DNA of 17,029 bases from Candidatus Adiutrix sp. (GCA_031285975.1 JAITVE010000376.1:1-17029), one strand, 5' to 3'; positions 7,297 through 16,344 are shown, counted from the first letter of the stretch. Notes: a model not told the origin generated them from the letters alone. A program made the numbers and translations.

Positions 7297-7366
7297 GCTG
7301 AATTGGAATATTTTGCGCTGCGGCACGGCGGCGGGATATTCCCAGCCCGATGCTCTGTAGACTGCC

Positions 7367-10300
7367 ATGCAGAAAGGTATTCATATTTTGGAAGAGAGCT
7401 TGCCGGTAGAGCCCCGAACTTGTTTTCTGGGGCTCGATGTTGGTTCCATAAGCATAAAAGCGGTGCTGCTCGACAGCGGGGGCGCGTTGCTCCACCAGGC
7501 CTATGTGCGCCACTTCGGCCGCCCCTTCGCGGCGGTGGAGCGGGCCCTGGCCGAGCTTAAGCAACGCTTCCCGGCGGATTATATCCAGGCCCCGGTGGTC
7601 ACCGGCTCGGGAGCCGCCGAACTGGCCGGGCTCCTGAAGGGCGAAGCTGTGGGCGAAATCATGGCCCTCACCTTAGCCGCCGGGAACTACTCGCGCACCC
7701 CCGCCAGCCTGGTGGACATCGGCGGCGAAGACACCAAAGTGCTCTGGTTCGGGCAGGAGGACGGCAAACTCACCCTGGCCGATTTCGCCATGAACGCCAT
7801 GTGCGCCGCAGGCACCGGCTCCTTCCTCGACCAGCAGGCCCACCGCCTGGGCTACAGCGTGGAGGAATTCGGGCAGCTGGCCCTCAAAAGCGCCGTCCCG
7901 CCCCGGGTGGCCGGGCGGTGCAGCGTTTTTGCCAAGAGCGACATGATCCACCTCCAGCAGTCGGCCACGCCGGATTACGAGATTATCTACGGCCTGTGCC
8001 TGGCCATGGCCCGCAGCATTAAAAGCGGCCTGGCCAAAGGGAAATCACTGCCCGCGCCCGTGCTCTTCACCGGCGGCGTGGCCGCCAACCCCGGTTTGGT
8101 GCGGGCCCTGGCCGAGGTTATGGGCCTGGCCGAAGACGAATTGATTATCCCCGGCAGCCACTTTGTTTTCGGCGCGCTGGGCGCGGCCTGCTGCGCCCTG
8201 GAAACCGCCGCCGCCCGCCTTCGCCCGGAACTGAGCCTCGAAGCCCTGCGGGCCTTCCTGGGCCAGGGCCACAAGCCCCCCGAACGCCTGCCCCAGCTGA
8301 AACGCCCGCGCCGCCGCCCCATTGCCACCACCTTCGAATGGCGGCTGGTCATGGGCAAGCTGCCCGTATATATCGGGGTAGACGTGGGCTCGGTGAGCAC
8401 CAACATCGCCCTGGTCTCTGAGGACGGCAAGCTCGTCTCCCGCCAATACCTGCCCACAGCCGGGCGGCCCCTGGAGGCCATCGCCAAGGGTTTCGCGGCC
8501 ATCCCCGGCATTGTCAAGGAAAAGGCGGAAATTCTGGGGGTCTGCACCACCGGCTCCGGCCGCTACCTCAGCGCCGACTACCTGGGCGCGGACATGACCG
8601 TCAACGAAATCACCGCCCAAGCCACCGCCGCCGTGGCCATCGACCCGGAAGTGGACACCATCTTTGAAATCGGCGGGCAGGATTCCAAATACATCGCTCT
8701 GTCCGACGGGGTTATCGTCGATTTCATGATGAACAAGGCCTGCGCCGCGGGCACCGGCTCCTTTTTGGAAGAACAGGCCGAAAAGCTGGGGCTGAAAATC
8801 GTGGGGGAATTCGGCGAAGCGGCCCTGGCCAGCCAGAGCCCGGTGGCCCTGGGGGAACGCTGCACGGTTTTTATGGAATCCGACCTGGTGCACCACCAGC
8901 AGAAGGGCGTGAACCACCGCGACCTCACCGCCGGGCTGTGCTACGGCATTGTGGCCAACTACCTGGGCCGGGTGGTGGAGACCCGCCCGGTGGGCGAACG
9001 CATCTTTTTCCAGGGCGGCACCAGCTTCAACCAGGGGGTGGCGGCGGCGTTTGAAGCCCGCTTGGGGCGGCCCGTCACCGTGCCCGACAATGCCGACGTC
9101 ACCGGGGCCATGGGCGCGGCCTTAATTGCCCGCGACCGGCGCGACTGGGCCGAGAGCCGCTTTGTGGGCTTTGACCTCTCCACCCGCCCCTATGACATTG
9201 AAAGCTTTGAGTGCAAAGCCTGCGACAACCGCTGCGAAATCCGCAAAGTGACCGTGGCCGGGGGCGAGCCCTTTTTCTACGGCAGCCGCTGCGGCGTGAA
9301 ATACGAAGAAAACGCCGGGCGGAAGAAAACCCCGCCCAAGTGGCCCGACCTTTTTGAATACAGGGCCGATTTGGCTTTCAATCCCCCGGAAGCCCAGGAG
9401 ATTCTGGCGCGGGACAAGGGCCGGGTTCGCAAGAAAATCGGCATGATCCGCAGCATGTTCTTCAGCGAAACCGGCCCCTTCTGGGCGGTTTTCTGGGCCT
9501 CGCTGGGCTTTGAGCCGCTGTGGTCAAGCCCCACCAACAAAGGCATTATCCACCGGGGCTGCGAGCGGGTGGGCAGCGAGTTCTGCTTCCCCATCAAGGC
9601 CGCCCACGGGCATTTGCTGGACTTGGCCGAGAAGAACCCCGACTATATTTTCCTGCCCTCCCTGGTGAACATGCCCTGCGGCGATCTTCAGGAAGGGGAG
9701 GAGCGCCGCACCCCGGACAGCGCGGCCTGCCCCTATGTGCAATCCCTGGCCTACACCGCCCCGGCGGCGCTGGGGGCCTCGGTCAAGGTTCCCTACCTCA
9801 CCGGGCCGGTCTTCTTCGGCGAAGGCGAAAAGGTGCTGGCCGATTCCCTGGCCAAAATCGCGGGGCCTTTGGGGCTCTCCCGCCGGGCCATCCGGGCGGC
9901 CATGGAGGCCGGGCTGAAGGCCCAATCCGCTTTCGGCCAAAGGCTCACGGATAAGGGCCGCGAGATGCTGGAGCGGCTTGGGCCGGACGACAAGGCCATG
10001 GTGGTGGTGGCCCGGCCCTACAACGGCTTTGACCCGGGCCTCAATCTGCGGCTGAACCAAAAGCTGGCCGACTTGGGCATTATGGGCCTGCCGATGGATT
10101 TTTTGCCGCTGGACGCCAACAGCGGCGAGGCCGCCTCCCACTACTGGCGCTACGGCCAAAAAATCACCGCCGCCGCCGACCTCATCGCCCGGGATTCCCG
10201 CCTCGAGGCCCTGTATCTCTCCAACTTCGGCTGCGGGCCGGATTCCTTCATCATCCACTTCTTCAAGCACCAGCTGGGCGGCAAGCCCTTTCTGGAAATC

Positions 10301-11683
10301 GAAATCGACGAGCATTCCTCCGACGTGGGCGCGGTCACCCGCCTGGAGGCTTTTCTGGATTCCCTGGCCGCCCGGAAAGCCCGGGGCAAGGAGTTTGCCC
10401 GGCGCAGAGAAATCGCCCCGCTGTCCGTCATCAAAGCCCCGCAGCCGCACAAAACCGTGTATCTGCCGCCCATGTGCGACCATGTGATGGGGGCCGCCGC
10501 CGCCCTCCGCAGCGTGGGCGTCAACGCCGTGGCCCTGCCGCCCTCGGATAGGGAGACCGTAGAACTGGGGCGGGCCCAGACCTCCGGCAAGGAATGCTAT
10601 CCCCTGATTCTGACGGTGGGGGATTTTGTGAAGCTGACCCGGCGGTCGGGTTTTGACCCGTCCCGCAGTTCCTTTTTCATGCCGTCCTCCAACGGCCCCT
10701 GCCGCTTCGGGCAGTATGGCCGCTATGTGCGGCTGGTGATGCGGCGGCTGGGGCTGGAAGATTTGGACGTGGTGTCCATCGACCAGACCGGCGGCATGTA
10801 CCAGGCCCTGGACGCGGTGGGCGACGCCCAGGGCGAGGAGAGCCTCAGCCGCCGCTTCTGGCGGGCCCTGACTGCCGTGGATTTATTGCAAAAAGCCCTG
10901 TGGCAGACCCGCCCCCGCGAATCCACCGCCGGGGCGGCCGACGCGGCCTACAAGGCGGCCCTCTCTGATTTGGTGCTGACCATCGACAGCAATGGCGATT
11001 TGATCAGCCTCATGAAAGCGGCCCGCGACCGCTTCGAACTGGCCACCGACCGGGCCGTGCCACCGGGGGCCAAGCCGAAAGTGGGGCTGGTGGGGGAAAT
11101 TTACGTCCGCCACAACACCTTCGCCAATGAGGACATCATCCGCCGCCTGGAGGCCCTGGGGGCCGAAGTTTCCGCCCCGCCGTTCAGCGAGTGGATTTTC
11201 TACACCGGCCTGGTCAACGCCATGCGGGCCTGGCGCGGCGGCGACCGGCGCAAATGGTTCATGGCCAAGGCCATTGGCTGGGTTCAGGCCCGCGAGCTGA
11301 AAAAACTGGCCGCCCCCTGGCGGGGTTTTTTCCACCAGGGCGCGGTAGACCCGCCGGTGAAAGGCGTGGTCAATTATGGGGAAAAGTTCCTGCACCGTAG
11401 TTTTCAGGGGGAAGCCATCCTTTCGTTAGGCAAGGGGATGGAGTTTTTCCGCCACCGGGCTTCCGGCCTGGTCAACATTATGCCCTTCACCTGTATGCCC
11501 GGCATGGTGGTGGGGGGGCTGACCCAAGAGTTTCGAGAGGCCTGCTCAGGTATGCCCTCATTGAATTTGTCCTTTGACGGCCAAAGCCAGACCAACACCC
11601 AGGCCCGCCTGGAAGCCTTCATGTATCAGGTGAAGACTTTTCAGGACAGGCACTGGGGCGGGCGAGGCCGCCGGGGACAGTAA
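7367..11683 (+). CDS. Large fused acyl-CoA dehydratase activase/reductase-like protein
   Basis: 1,438 residues. Two BadF/BadG/BcrA/BcrD-type ASKHA ATPase modules come first. Module 1 (about 18-285) has LGLDVGSISIK, VDIGGEDTK, and Cys146 (MCAAGTGSF) with Cys185 (RCSVF). Module 2 (about 333-590) has IGVDVGSVSTN, EIGGQDSK, and Cys459 with Cys499. The 39-40 residue Cys spacing fits the 4Fe-4S ligands shared by two subunits in HgdC-type activators; here both sets are in one chain. A CxxCxxxC (616-623) follows, then about 750 residues resembling the DUF2229/COG3580-COG3581 part, related to 2-hydroxyacyl-CoA dehydratase subunits, with many cysteines (732, 740, 771, 788, 956, 1037, 1077, 1112). The family suggests ATP-driven low-potential electron transfer; the substrate is unknown. 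The start is uncertain: the ATG has little Shine-Dalgarno, and TTG codons at 7388 and 7400 are alternatives. No separate dehydratase genes are nearby. Confidence 0.9.
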   Translation: MQKGIHILEESLPVEPRTCFLGLDVGSISIKAVLLDSGGALLHQAYVRHFGRPFAAVERALAELKQRFPADYIQAPVVTGSGAAELAGLLKGEAVGEIMALTLAAGNYSRTPASLVDIGGEDTKVLWFGQEDGKLTLADFAMNAMCAAGTGSFLDQQAHRLGYSVEEFGQLALKSAVPPRVAGRCSVFAKSDMIHLQQSATPDYEIIYGLCLAMARSIKSGLAKGKSLPAPVLFTGGVAANPGLVRALAEVMGLAEDELIIPGSHFVFGALGAACCALETAAARLRPELSLEALRAFLGQGHKPPERLPQLKRPRRRPIATTFEWRLVMGKLPVYIGVDVGSVSTNIALVSEDGKLVSRQYLPTAGRPLEAIAKGFAAIPGIVKEKAEILGVCTTGSGRYLSADYLGADMTVNEITAQATAAVAIDPEVDTIFEIGGQDSKYIALSDGVIVDFMMNKACAAGTGSFLEEQAEKLGLKIVGEFGEAALASQSPVALGERCTVFMESDLVHHQQKGVNHRDLTAGLCYGIVANYLGRVVETRPVGERIFFQGGTSFNQGVAAAFEARLGRPVTVPDNADVTGAMGAALIARDRRDWAESRFVGFDLSTRPYDIESFECKACDNRCEIRKVTVAGGEPFFYGSRCGVKYEENAGRKKTPPKWPDLFEYRADLAFNPPEAQEILARDKGRVRKKIGMIRSMFFSETGPFWAVFWASLGFEPLWSSPTNKGIIHRGCERVGSEFCFPIKAAHGHLLDLAEKNPDYIFLPSLVNMPCGDLQEGEERRTPDSAACPYVQSLAYTAPAALGASVKVPYLTGPVFFGEGEKVLADSLAKIAGPLGLSRRAIRAAMEAGLKAQSAFGQRLTDKGREMLERLGPDDKAMVVVARPYNGFDPGLNLRLNQKLADLGIMGLPMDFLPLDANSGEAASHYWRYGQKITAAADLIARDSRLEALYLSNFGCGPDSFIIHFFKHQLGGKPFLEIEIDEHSSDVGAVTRLEAFLDSLAARKARGKEFARRREIAPLSVIKAPQPHKTVYLPPMCDHVMGAAAALRSVGVNAVALPPSDRETVELGRAQTSGKECYPLILTVGDFVKLTRRSGFDPSRSSFFMPSSNGPCRFGQYGRYVRLVMRRLGLEDLDVVSIDQTGGMYQALDAVGDAQGEESLSRRFWRALTAVDLLQKALWQTRPRESTAGAADAAYKAALSDLVLTIDSNGDLISLMKAARDRFELATDRAVPPGAKPKVGLVGEIYVRHNTFANEDIIRRLEALGAEVSAPPFSEWIFYTGLVNAMRAWRGGDRRKWFMAKAIGWVQARELKKLAAPWRGFFHQGAVDPPVKGVVNYGEKFLHRSFQGEAILSLGKGMEFFRHRASGLVNIMPFTCMPGMVVGGLTQEFREACSGMPSLNLSFDGQSQTNTQARLEAFMYQVKTFQDRHWGGRGRRGQ

Positions 11684-11687
11684 ATCC

Positions 11688-11708
11688 GGGGGGCCTTTCG
11701 GTTCCCCC
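11688..11708 (+). other. GC-rich hairpin between the activase and rng
   Basis: A run of G followed by CC pairs with GG and a run of C around a TTTC loop, with a bulge or wobble, 4 nt after the activase stop. No U-tract follows, so it is a weak terminator at best. It could be an mRNA end-stabilising stem or a leader structure of rng. Confidence 0.4.
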
Positions 11709-11730
11709 TTACCAAATTTCAGGAGTTTAT

Positions 11731-13380
11731 GTGAAAATCCTTATCAACGCCATTGACACCGAAGAGTGCCGGGTGGCCATGCTCGACGAGGGCGGACATC
11801 TCGCGGAATACTACACCGATTCCAGCCTGCGCGAACTGAGCCTGGGCAACATTTACAAGGGCGTCATCCAGAACATCGAGCCCAGCCTCCAGGCCGTTTT
11901 CGTCAACTACGGCAACGACCGCAACGGCTTCCTCCAAATCGGCGACATCCACCCCGAGTATTATTCCGAAGAGCCCAGCTCCCGCAACGGCATTGACCTG
12001 AAAAAGATGCTGAAAAAAGGCCAGTCCGTGCTGGTGCAGGTGCAGAAAGAACCCTCGGAGATCAAGGGCGCGGCCCTCACCACCTACATTTCCCTGGCCG
12101 GGCGCTTCGTGGTTTTGACTCCGGGCCGCGACCACGTGGGGGTCAGCCGCAAAATCGAGAACGAAAAGGAGCGCAACCGCCTCCGCAAAATTTCCGACAG
12201 CCTTCCGGTGCCCGAGGGCTGCGGCTACATCGTCCGCACCGTGGCCGAGGGCCACAGCGGCCAGGAACTGGCCTCAGACCTCTACCAGGTCTTCAACCTC
12301 TGGGAAGACATCCGCGCCCAGGGCCGGGAAGCCGCCGCGCCCTCCCTCATCTACCGCGAGCAGGACTTGGCCGTGAAAATCCTGCGCGACCACATGACCC
12401 CGGCGGTCAAGGAAATTTTGGTGGACGACCCCGCCACCTTCCACAAAGTGCGCGACTACGTGCGGGCCATCGCCCCGGAACAGGCCAAAGTGGTGCGCCT
12501 CCACAAAGAAAAGCGCCCCATTTTCGCCCGCCACCAGCTTGAAGAGCAACTGGAAACCATCTACCACGAGCGGGTGAAGCTGAAAAGCGGCGGCTCCATT
12601 GTCATCACCCCCACCGAGGCCCTGGTGTCCATTGACGTGAACTCCGGCCGGGGGGCCCAGGGCGGCAGTCTGGAAGACACCGCCCTCCAGACCAACCTGG
12701 AAGCGGCCGAGGAAGTGGCCCGCCAGCTTCGCCTGCGCGATTTGGGCGGCCTGGTGGTGGTGGACTTCATCGATATGCGCGAGGAAAAGCACCGCCGCGC
12801 CGTGGAGCAGCGCATCCGCGAAGCCACCAAAAGCGACAAGGCCAAGACCGATTTCGGCCACATCTCCAAGTTCGGCCTTTTGGAACTGTCCCGCCAGCGG
12901 CTCCGGCCCTCCATTGAAATGGGCAATTTCGTCACCTGCCCGGCCTGCCAGGGCCGGGGCATTGTGAAAACCCCGGAAAACGCCTCCCTGGGCGTGCTGC
13001 GCCAGGTGGCCCACGCCATGGCCAAGGGCGGCCTCTCCGAAGTGCGCGTGCGCCTGAACCCGGACGCGGCCCACTATCTGTTGAACTACAAACGCTCCGA
13101 ACTCAGCCGCCTGGAAGAGCGCCACAAGAGCGCCGTGGTCATCTGCGGCGAGGCCTCCTTCCCCCCCGGCAAATGGGAGGTGGAGCAGGTGAAGCGCGGC
13201 GCGGAAAGCGAAGCCATCAAACCCGGCGAAGTGCTGGGCGACAACGGCTCCCGCAATGGCCGCCGCCGCGGCCAGGCCGAGGAAAACGCTTTTGAGGAAA
13301 TGATTGACCCCACGCCGCCGCCCGCAGCCGAGAATTGCAGCGCTGCCGAGGCGGATTGCAGCGATGACGCCGCTGTCTGA
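11731..13380 (+). CDS. rng: Ribonuclease E/G
   Basis: Endoribonuclease that cuts single-stranded AU-rich RNA, acting in mRNA turnover and rRNA or tRNA maturation. GTG start with AGGAG at 11721-11725, 5 nt upstream; the ATG at 11729 is followed at once by a stop. Of 549 residues, about 37-125 form the S1 RNA-binding domain (LGNIYKGVIQNIEPSLQAVFVNY). The catalytic DNase I-like region has the Mg-binding Asp302 (SIDVNSGR) and Asp345 (VVDFIDM), matching D303/D346 of E. coli RNase E. CPACQGRG (Cys403, Cys406) is the Zn-link that dimerises subunits. The tail after about 500 is short and acidic and lacks the long degradosome scaffold of RNase E, so it is closer to RNase G (489 residues in E. coli). 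It is the first gene of a five-gene operon and overlaps the next gene by 17 bp. Confidence 0.96.
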   Translation: MKILINAIDTEECRVAMLDEGGHLAEYYTDSSLRELSLGNIYKGVIQNIEPSLQAVFVNYGNDRNGFLQIGDIHPEYYSEEPSSRNGIDLKKMLKKGQSVLVQVQKEPSEIKGAALTTYISLAGRFVVLTPGRDHVGVSRKIENEKERNRLRKISDSLPVPEGCGYIVRTVAEGHSGQELASDLYQVFNLWEDIRAQGREAAAPSLIYREQDLAVKILRDHMTPAVKEILVDDPATFHKVRDYVRAIAPEQAKVVRLHKEKRPIFARHQLEEQLETIYHERVKLKSGGSIVITPTEALVSIDVNSGRGAQGGSLEDTALQTNLEAAEEVARQLRLRDLGGLVVVDFIDMREEKHRRAVEQRIREATKSDKAKTDFGHISKFGLLELSRQRLRPSIEMGNFVTCPACQGRGIVKTPENASLGVLRQVAHAMAKGGLSEVRVRLNPDAAHYLLNYKRSELSRLEERHKSAVVICGEASFPPGKWEVEQVKRGAESEAIKPGEVLGDNGSRNGRRRGQAEENAFEEMIDPTPPPAAENCSAAEADCSDDAAV

Positions 13381-13867
13381 CATGCGGCGATGGGGGGGGG
13401 CGGCCCTGCTGCTGCTGGCTTTGGCCGTGGGCACAGGCTGCCCGGCCAAACCGGCCCGGCTGGCCGACCCCACCGCGCCGCCCTCCGGCTATCAGCGGCA
13501 GATTATGCTGGTGGTGGAAACGCCGAACTTCAAGCCCGTGGCCGGGGCCGAGGTGAGCATTGAAACCGAAGCCCCCACCCGGCTTATCAGCCCGGAGAAC
13601 GGGCGCGGCCGCACCGATGCCCGGGGGGGGCTGCTGATGGTTTTCGAGCCCCTCCCGCATTACGATGAAGCCGTGCTGGCGGGCGGCGACGTGCTGGCCG
13701 ATTTCCCCATTCAGGCCCGCGTCACTGTGCGGCGGGGCCAACAGATGCTGGCCGACCGGGTGCTCAGTGACCGGGAAACCTTTGCCCGCTATGCCGACCC
13801 CCTCTACCAGGCCCTGAACCGCGACCCGGAAGCCGGGGTGAGTTATTACAATATAATACTGCCGTAA
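13364..13867 (+). CDS. Small predicted lipoprotein with an Ig-like domain
   Basis: 167 residues from the ATG at 13364; an ATG at 13382 is an alternative that would remove the overlap with rng, and neither has a strong Shine-Dalgarno. The N-terminus MRRWGGAALLLLALAVGTGC has a positive start, a hydrophobic core and a Cys in a loose lipobox (GTGC), so lipid anchoring is plausible but not certain. The middle (KPVAGAEVSIETEAPTRLIS, then TDARGGLLMVF) resembles the beta-sandwich of carboxypeptidase-regulatory or Ig-like domains, in which an added domain decorates surface proteins. Function is not recognised. Its place between rng and the amidohydrolase gene suggests cotranscription rather than a shared pathway. 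Confidence 0.75.
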   Translation: MTPLSDMRRWGGAALLLLALAVGTGCPAKPARLADPTAPPSGYQRQIMLVVETPNFKPVAGAEVSIETEAPTRLISPENGRGRTDARGGLLMVFEPLPHYDEAVLAGGDVLADFPIQARVTVRRGQQMLADRVLSDRETFARYADPLYQALNRDPEAGVSYYNIILP

Positions 13868-13877
13868 GGGGGGTGTT

Positions 13878-14726
13878 ATGATGAGCCGGGTCATTGACGT
13901 TCACGTGCATTTGACGCCGCCGGAAATCGCCGGGAACCGGGAACGCTTCCTGGCCGGGGAGGGGGCCTGGGCCCAGATTTACCGCGACCCCAAGGCCCGG
14001 ATGGCCACCACGGACGACCTCTTGGCCGCCATGGACGGCGAAGGCGTGGACGTGTCGCTGGTCATGGGCTTCCCCTGGTCAAACGAGGATACGGCCAAGC
14101 GGCACAACGAGTGGCTTCTGGAACAGGCCGCCCGCCACCCCAGCCGCCTGAAACCCCTGGCCGCCTTCGACGCGCTGGCCCCCTGGGCCCCGCGCCACGC
14201 CGAGTCCATGCTCCGGGCGGGCATGGCCGGCCTGGGCGAACTGGCCCTCTATGACCGGGGCTTCGGCCCGGCGGAACTGGAGGCCCTGGGCGCGCTGGGC
14301 GAACTCTGCGGGCGGGAAAACCGGCTCTTCCTCATGCACGTTAACGAGCCCATCGGCCACCAATACCCCGGCAAAGCGCCGCTGGAAATCGGCCAAATCC
14401 ACGCGCTGGCACAGGGCTGCCAAAACGTGAAACTCATCCTGGCCCACTTCGGCGGCGGCCTCCCGTTTTTCGCGGCCCTGAAAAAGGAAGTGAAGAATTA
14501 CTTCCACAACATTTTTTTCGACACCGCCGCCATGCCCTTCCTCTTCGACCCGGCGGCCTTGCCGATGGCCCTTAAAATTCTTGGCCCCGAACATTTTCTG
14601 CTGGGCACGGATTTCCCGCTGCTCAAAACCTCCCGCTACCGCAAATATTTCGCCGAGGCGGGCCTGGCCCCCGAGATCATCGCCCAAATCATGGGCAGCA
14701 ACGCTGAAAAATTACTGGAAATGTGA
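13878..14726 (+). CDS. Amidohydrolase-family (Amidohydro_2) metal-dependent hydrolase
   Basis: 282-residue TIM-barrel hydrolase of the Amidohydro_2 group. Metal and catalytic residues are visible in the expected order: HxH (His9, His11 in DVHVHL), His154 (FLMHVNEP), His190 (LILAHFGGG), and Asp245 (LLGTDFP). A G-rich Shine-Dalgarno (AAGGGGGG) ends 4 nt before the ATG at 13878; the next codon is also ATG and may be the true start with better spacing. Relatives include decarboxylases and hydrolases such as ACMS decarboxylase, so the reaction cannot be fixed from sequence. The stop TGA shares one base with the ATG of prmA (TGATG at 14724-14728), indicating translational coupling. Confidence 0.88.
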   Translation: MMSRVIDVHVHLTPPEIAGNRERFLAGEGAWAQIYRDPKARMATTDDLLAAMDGEGVDVSLVMGFPWSNEDTAKRHNEWLLEQAARHPSRLKPLAAFDALAPWAPRHAESMLRAGMAGLGELALYDRGFGPAELEALGALGELCGRENRLFLMHVNEPIGHQYPGKAPLEIGQIHALAQGCQNVKLILAHFGGGLPFFAALKKEVKNYFHNIFFDTAAMPFLFDPAALPMALKILGPEHFLLGTDFPLLKTSRYRKYFAEAGLAPEIIAQIMGSNAEKLLEM

Positions 14727-15616
14727 TGAAGACCAACGCCCTCAACTGGCTTAACCTGACTATTCACCACCCCCCGGTCGCCGCCGAAGCCGCCGGGGCT
14801 CTTCTTTTCGGCGAGGGGGCCCAGGGCGTGTGGGAAGACCAGCCCGACAGCCGGGGCCGCACCGTCACCCGCAGCGGCTTTGACCCCGCCGAGCGGGCCC
14901 GCTTGGAAAAAGCCGTGCCGGGCATTATCGCCACCCTGGCCGACTCCTTCGGCCTTGACCCGGCCGACTTCGAATGGTCGCTGACCTTGGAGGAAAATCA
15001 CGACTGGGCCGAAAAGTGGAAAGAAGGCCTCGCCCCCGTGGTGGTTGACGGCCGCCTGGCCCTGGCCCCCACCTGGTGGCCGGTGGACGATTTGCCCGCA
15101 GCTGGGCGCGTGCTGCGGCTGGATCCCGGCCTGGCCTTCGGCAGCGGGCACCACGCCACCACCTTCCTCTGCCTGCAATTCATCAGTGAACTGGCCCCCC
15201 AGGCCCGCCGCATCCTCGACGTGGGAGCCGGGAGCGGCGTCCTCTCCCTAGCCGCCGCCGCCCTCAGCCCCGCCGCTGAAGTCGTCGGCGTGGACAACGA
15301 CCCGGACACCATCGAAGTGGCCCAGGACAATGCCGCCGCCAACGCCCTGGCCGACCGCGCGAATTTCAGCGCCCGGAATTTGGGCGAACTGCCCGGCGAC
15401 TTCGACCTCATCGTGGCCAACATCACTCTCGGCCCCCTGACGACGCTGGCCGCCCCCATCTCGGCCCTGGCCCCGCAGGGCGGCCGCCTGGTGCTGTCCG
15501 GCCTTCTGGAAACCCAGGCGGCGGAAGCCCAGGCCGTGTATGAACAACAGGGCTGGACGGCGTCCCGCCGCCTGATCCGCGATGAATGGGCGGCGCTCAT
15601 GCTGGAGAAAGTGTGA
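14726..15616 (+). CDS. prmA: Ribosomal protein L11 methyltransferase
   Basis: SAM-dependent enzyme that trimethylates ribosomal protein L11 in the cytoplasm. 296 residues from ATG 14726; a GTG one codon earlier is less likely. An N-terminal substrate-recognition domain (about 1-95) precedes the Rossmann methyltransferase. Family motifs: LDPGLAFGSGHHATT (132-146), SAM motif I ILDVGAGSGVLSL (163-175), the acidic loop VGVDNDPDTIEVAQDN, and VANITLGPL (230-238) with the PrmA-type Asn-Ile. Length matches E. coli PrmA (293). It overlaps the amidohydrolase gene by 1 nt and rsmE by 4 nt. prmA-rsmE is a conserved neighbour pair in many bacteria. Confidence 0.95.
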   Translation: MKTNALNWLNLTIHHPPVAAEAAGALLFGEGAQGVWEDQPDSRGRTVTRSGFDPAERARLEKAVPGIIATLADSFGLDPADFEWSLTLEENHDWAEKWKEGLAPVVVDGRLALAPTWWPVDDLPAAGRVLRLDPGLAFGSGHHATTFLCLQFISELAPQARRILDVGAGSGVLSLAAAALSPAAEVVGVDNDPDTIEVAQDNAAANALADRANFSARNLGELPGDFDLIVANITLGPLTTLAAPISALAPQGGRLVLSGLLETQAAEAQAVYEQQGWTASRRLIRDEWAALMLEKV

Positions 15617-16332
15617 GAAAAATACGCCTGGCCTGGGCCGTGGACACGCCCCCGGCCCTGCCCGGCGCGGAGATTTTTCTAGCCGCCGACCAGGCCCGCC
15701 ACGGCGCGCTGGTGCTGCGCCTCACCCCCGGCGAGCCCATTGAATTGGTGGGCCCGGCGGGGCTGGCCCCGGCCCGCGTCAGCCTGGTTGAGAAAAGCCC
15801 GCCCCGCCTGGCGGCCGCCCTCACCGGCCCCTGGGCGCAGGCCGCCGCACGCGGCCCCCGCCTGGCCCTGGCCCTCATTCAGAGCCAACGCTTCGACTGG
15901 GCCGTGGAAAAGTCCGTGGAATTGGGGGCCTCGGCCCTGATTCCCCTGATAACCGAGCGGGTCAAGTCCGGCGAGGCCCGCCCCGGAGCGGCCAAGCAAG
16001 ACCGCTGGAAACGACTGGCCGAGGAAGCCCGCAAACAATGCGGACGCGCCTCGGCCCTTGATATTTCGCCGGTAACATCGCTATCTGAATTAACGGCCCA
16101 GGCTGAGAATCAGCCCGGCCTGTTCCTCAGCCCCACCGGCCCCAGCGGCCCGCCGCCGGAAACGGCTGACGCGCCCATTTTAGTAGTAGGCCCCGAAGGC
16201 GGCCTCACCCCCGCCGAAGAATCCGCCCTGACCCAGGCGGGCTTCCTCCCCTGGAGCCTCGGCCCCACCATCCTCCGCGCCGAAACCGCCGCCCTGGCCG
16301 CTTTGGCGGTTATGATGGCTCGCCCCGCCTGA
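15613..16332 (+). CDS. rsmE: 16S rRNA m3U1498 methyltransferase
   Basis: SPOUT-class methyltransferase for N3 of uridine 1498 in 16S rRNA. The GTG at 15613 is chosen because GGAG at 15604-15607 lies 5 nt upstream and GTGA overlaps the prmA stop; it gives 239 residues, close to E. coli RsmE (243). Upstream in-frame codons would extend into prmA. The N-terminal PUA-like domain (about 1-75) is followed by DWAVEKSVELGA (95-106), PLITERV, EEARKQCGRA (137-146), and the SPOUT knot motifs VVGPEGGLTPAE (191-202) and LGPTILRAETAALA (216-229). Last gene of the rng operon. Confidence 0.95.
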   Translation: MRKIRLAWAVDTPPALPGAEIFLAADQARHGALVLRLTPGEPIELVGPAGLAPARVSLVEKSPPRLAAALTGPWAQAAARGPRLALALIQSQRFDWAVEKSVELGASALIPLITERVKSGEARPGAAKQDRWKRLAEEARKQCGRASALDISPVTSLSELTAQAENQPGLFLSPTGPSGPPPETADAPILVVGPEGGLTPAEESALTQAGFLPWSLGPTILRAETAALAALAVMMARPA

Positions 16333-16340
16333 TTTTTTTT
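16305..16340 (+). terminator. Possible terminator at the end of the rng-rsmE operon
   Basis: GGCGG (16305-16309) could pair with CCGCC (16325-16329) inside the last codons of rsmE, followed after TGA by eight T (16333-16340). The stem is short and the loop long, so this is tentative. Convergent stops here are only 12 bp apart. Confidence 0.35.
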
Positions 16341-16344
16341 AACC

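Larger units (their letters stand above)
6920..7366. other. Divergent intergenic region
   Basis: About 450 bases between the minus-strand repeat protein and the plus-strand activase. It contains the minus-strand Shine-Dalgarno sequence just above 6919, candidate extended -10 elements on both strands, and one REP-like hairpin. Short open frames here have no coding character that I can see. Confidence 0.7.

Noticed and set aside
9524..10483. Minus-strand open frame opposite the activase
   Set aside because: Shadow of the DUF2229-like region; no ribosome-binding site or recognisable domain.
12274..13473. Long minus-strand open frame opposite rng
   Set aside because: It is antisense to an unambiguous RNase E/G gene; long antisense frames are expected at this GC, and the protein (His/Gly/Ala-rich) resembles no real family.
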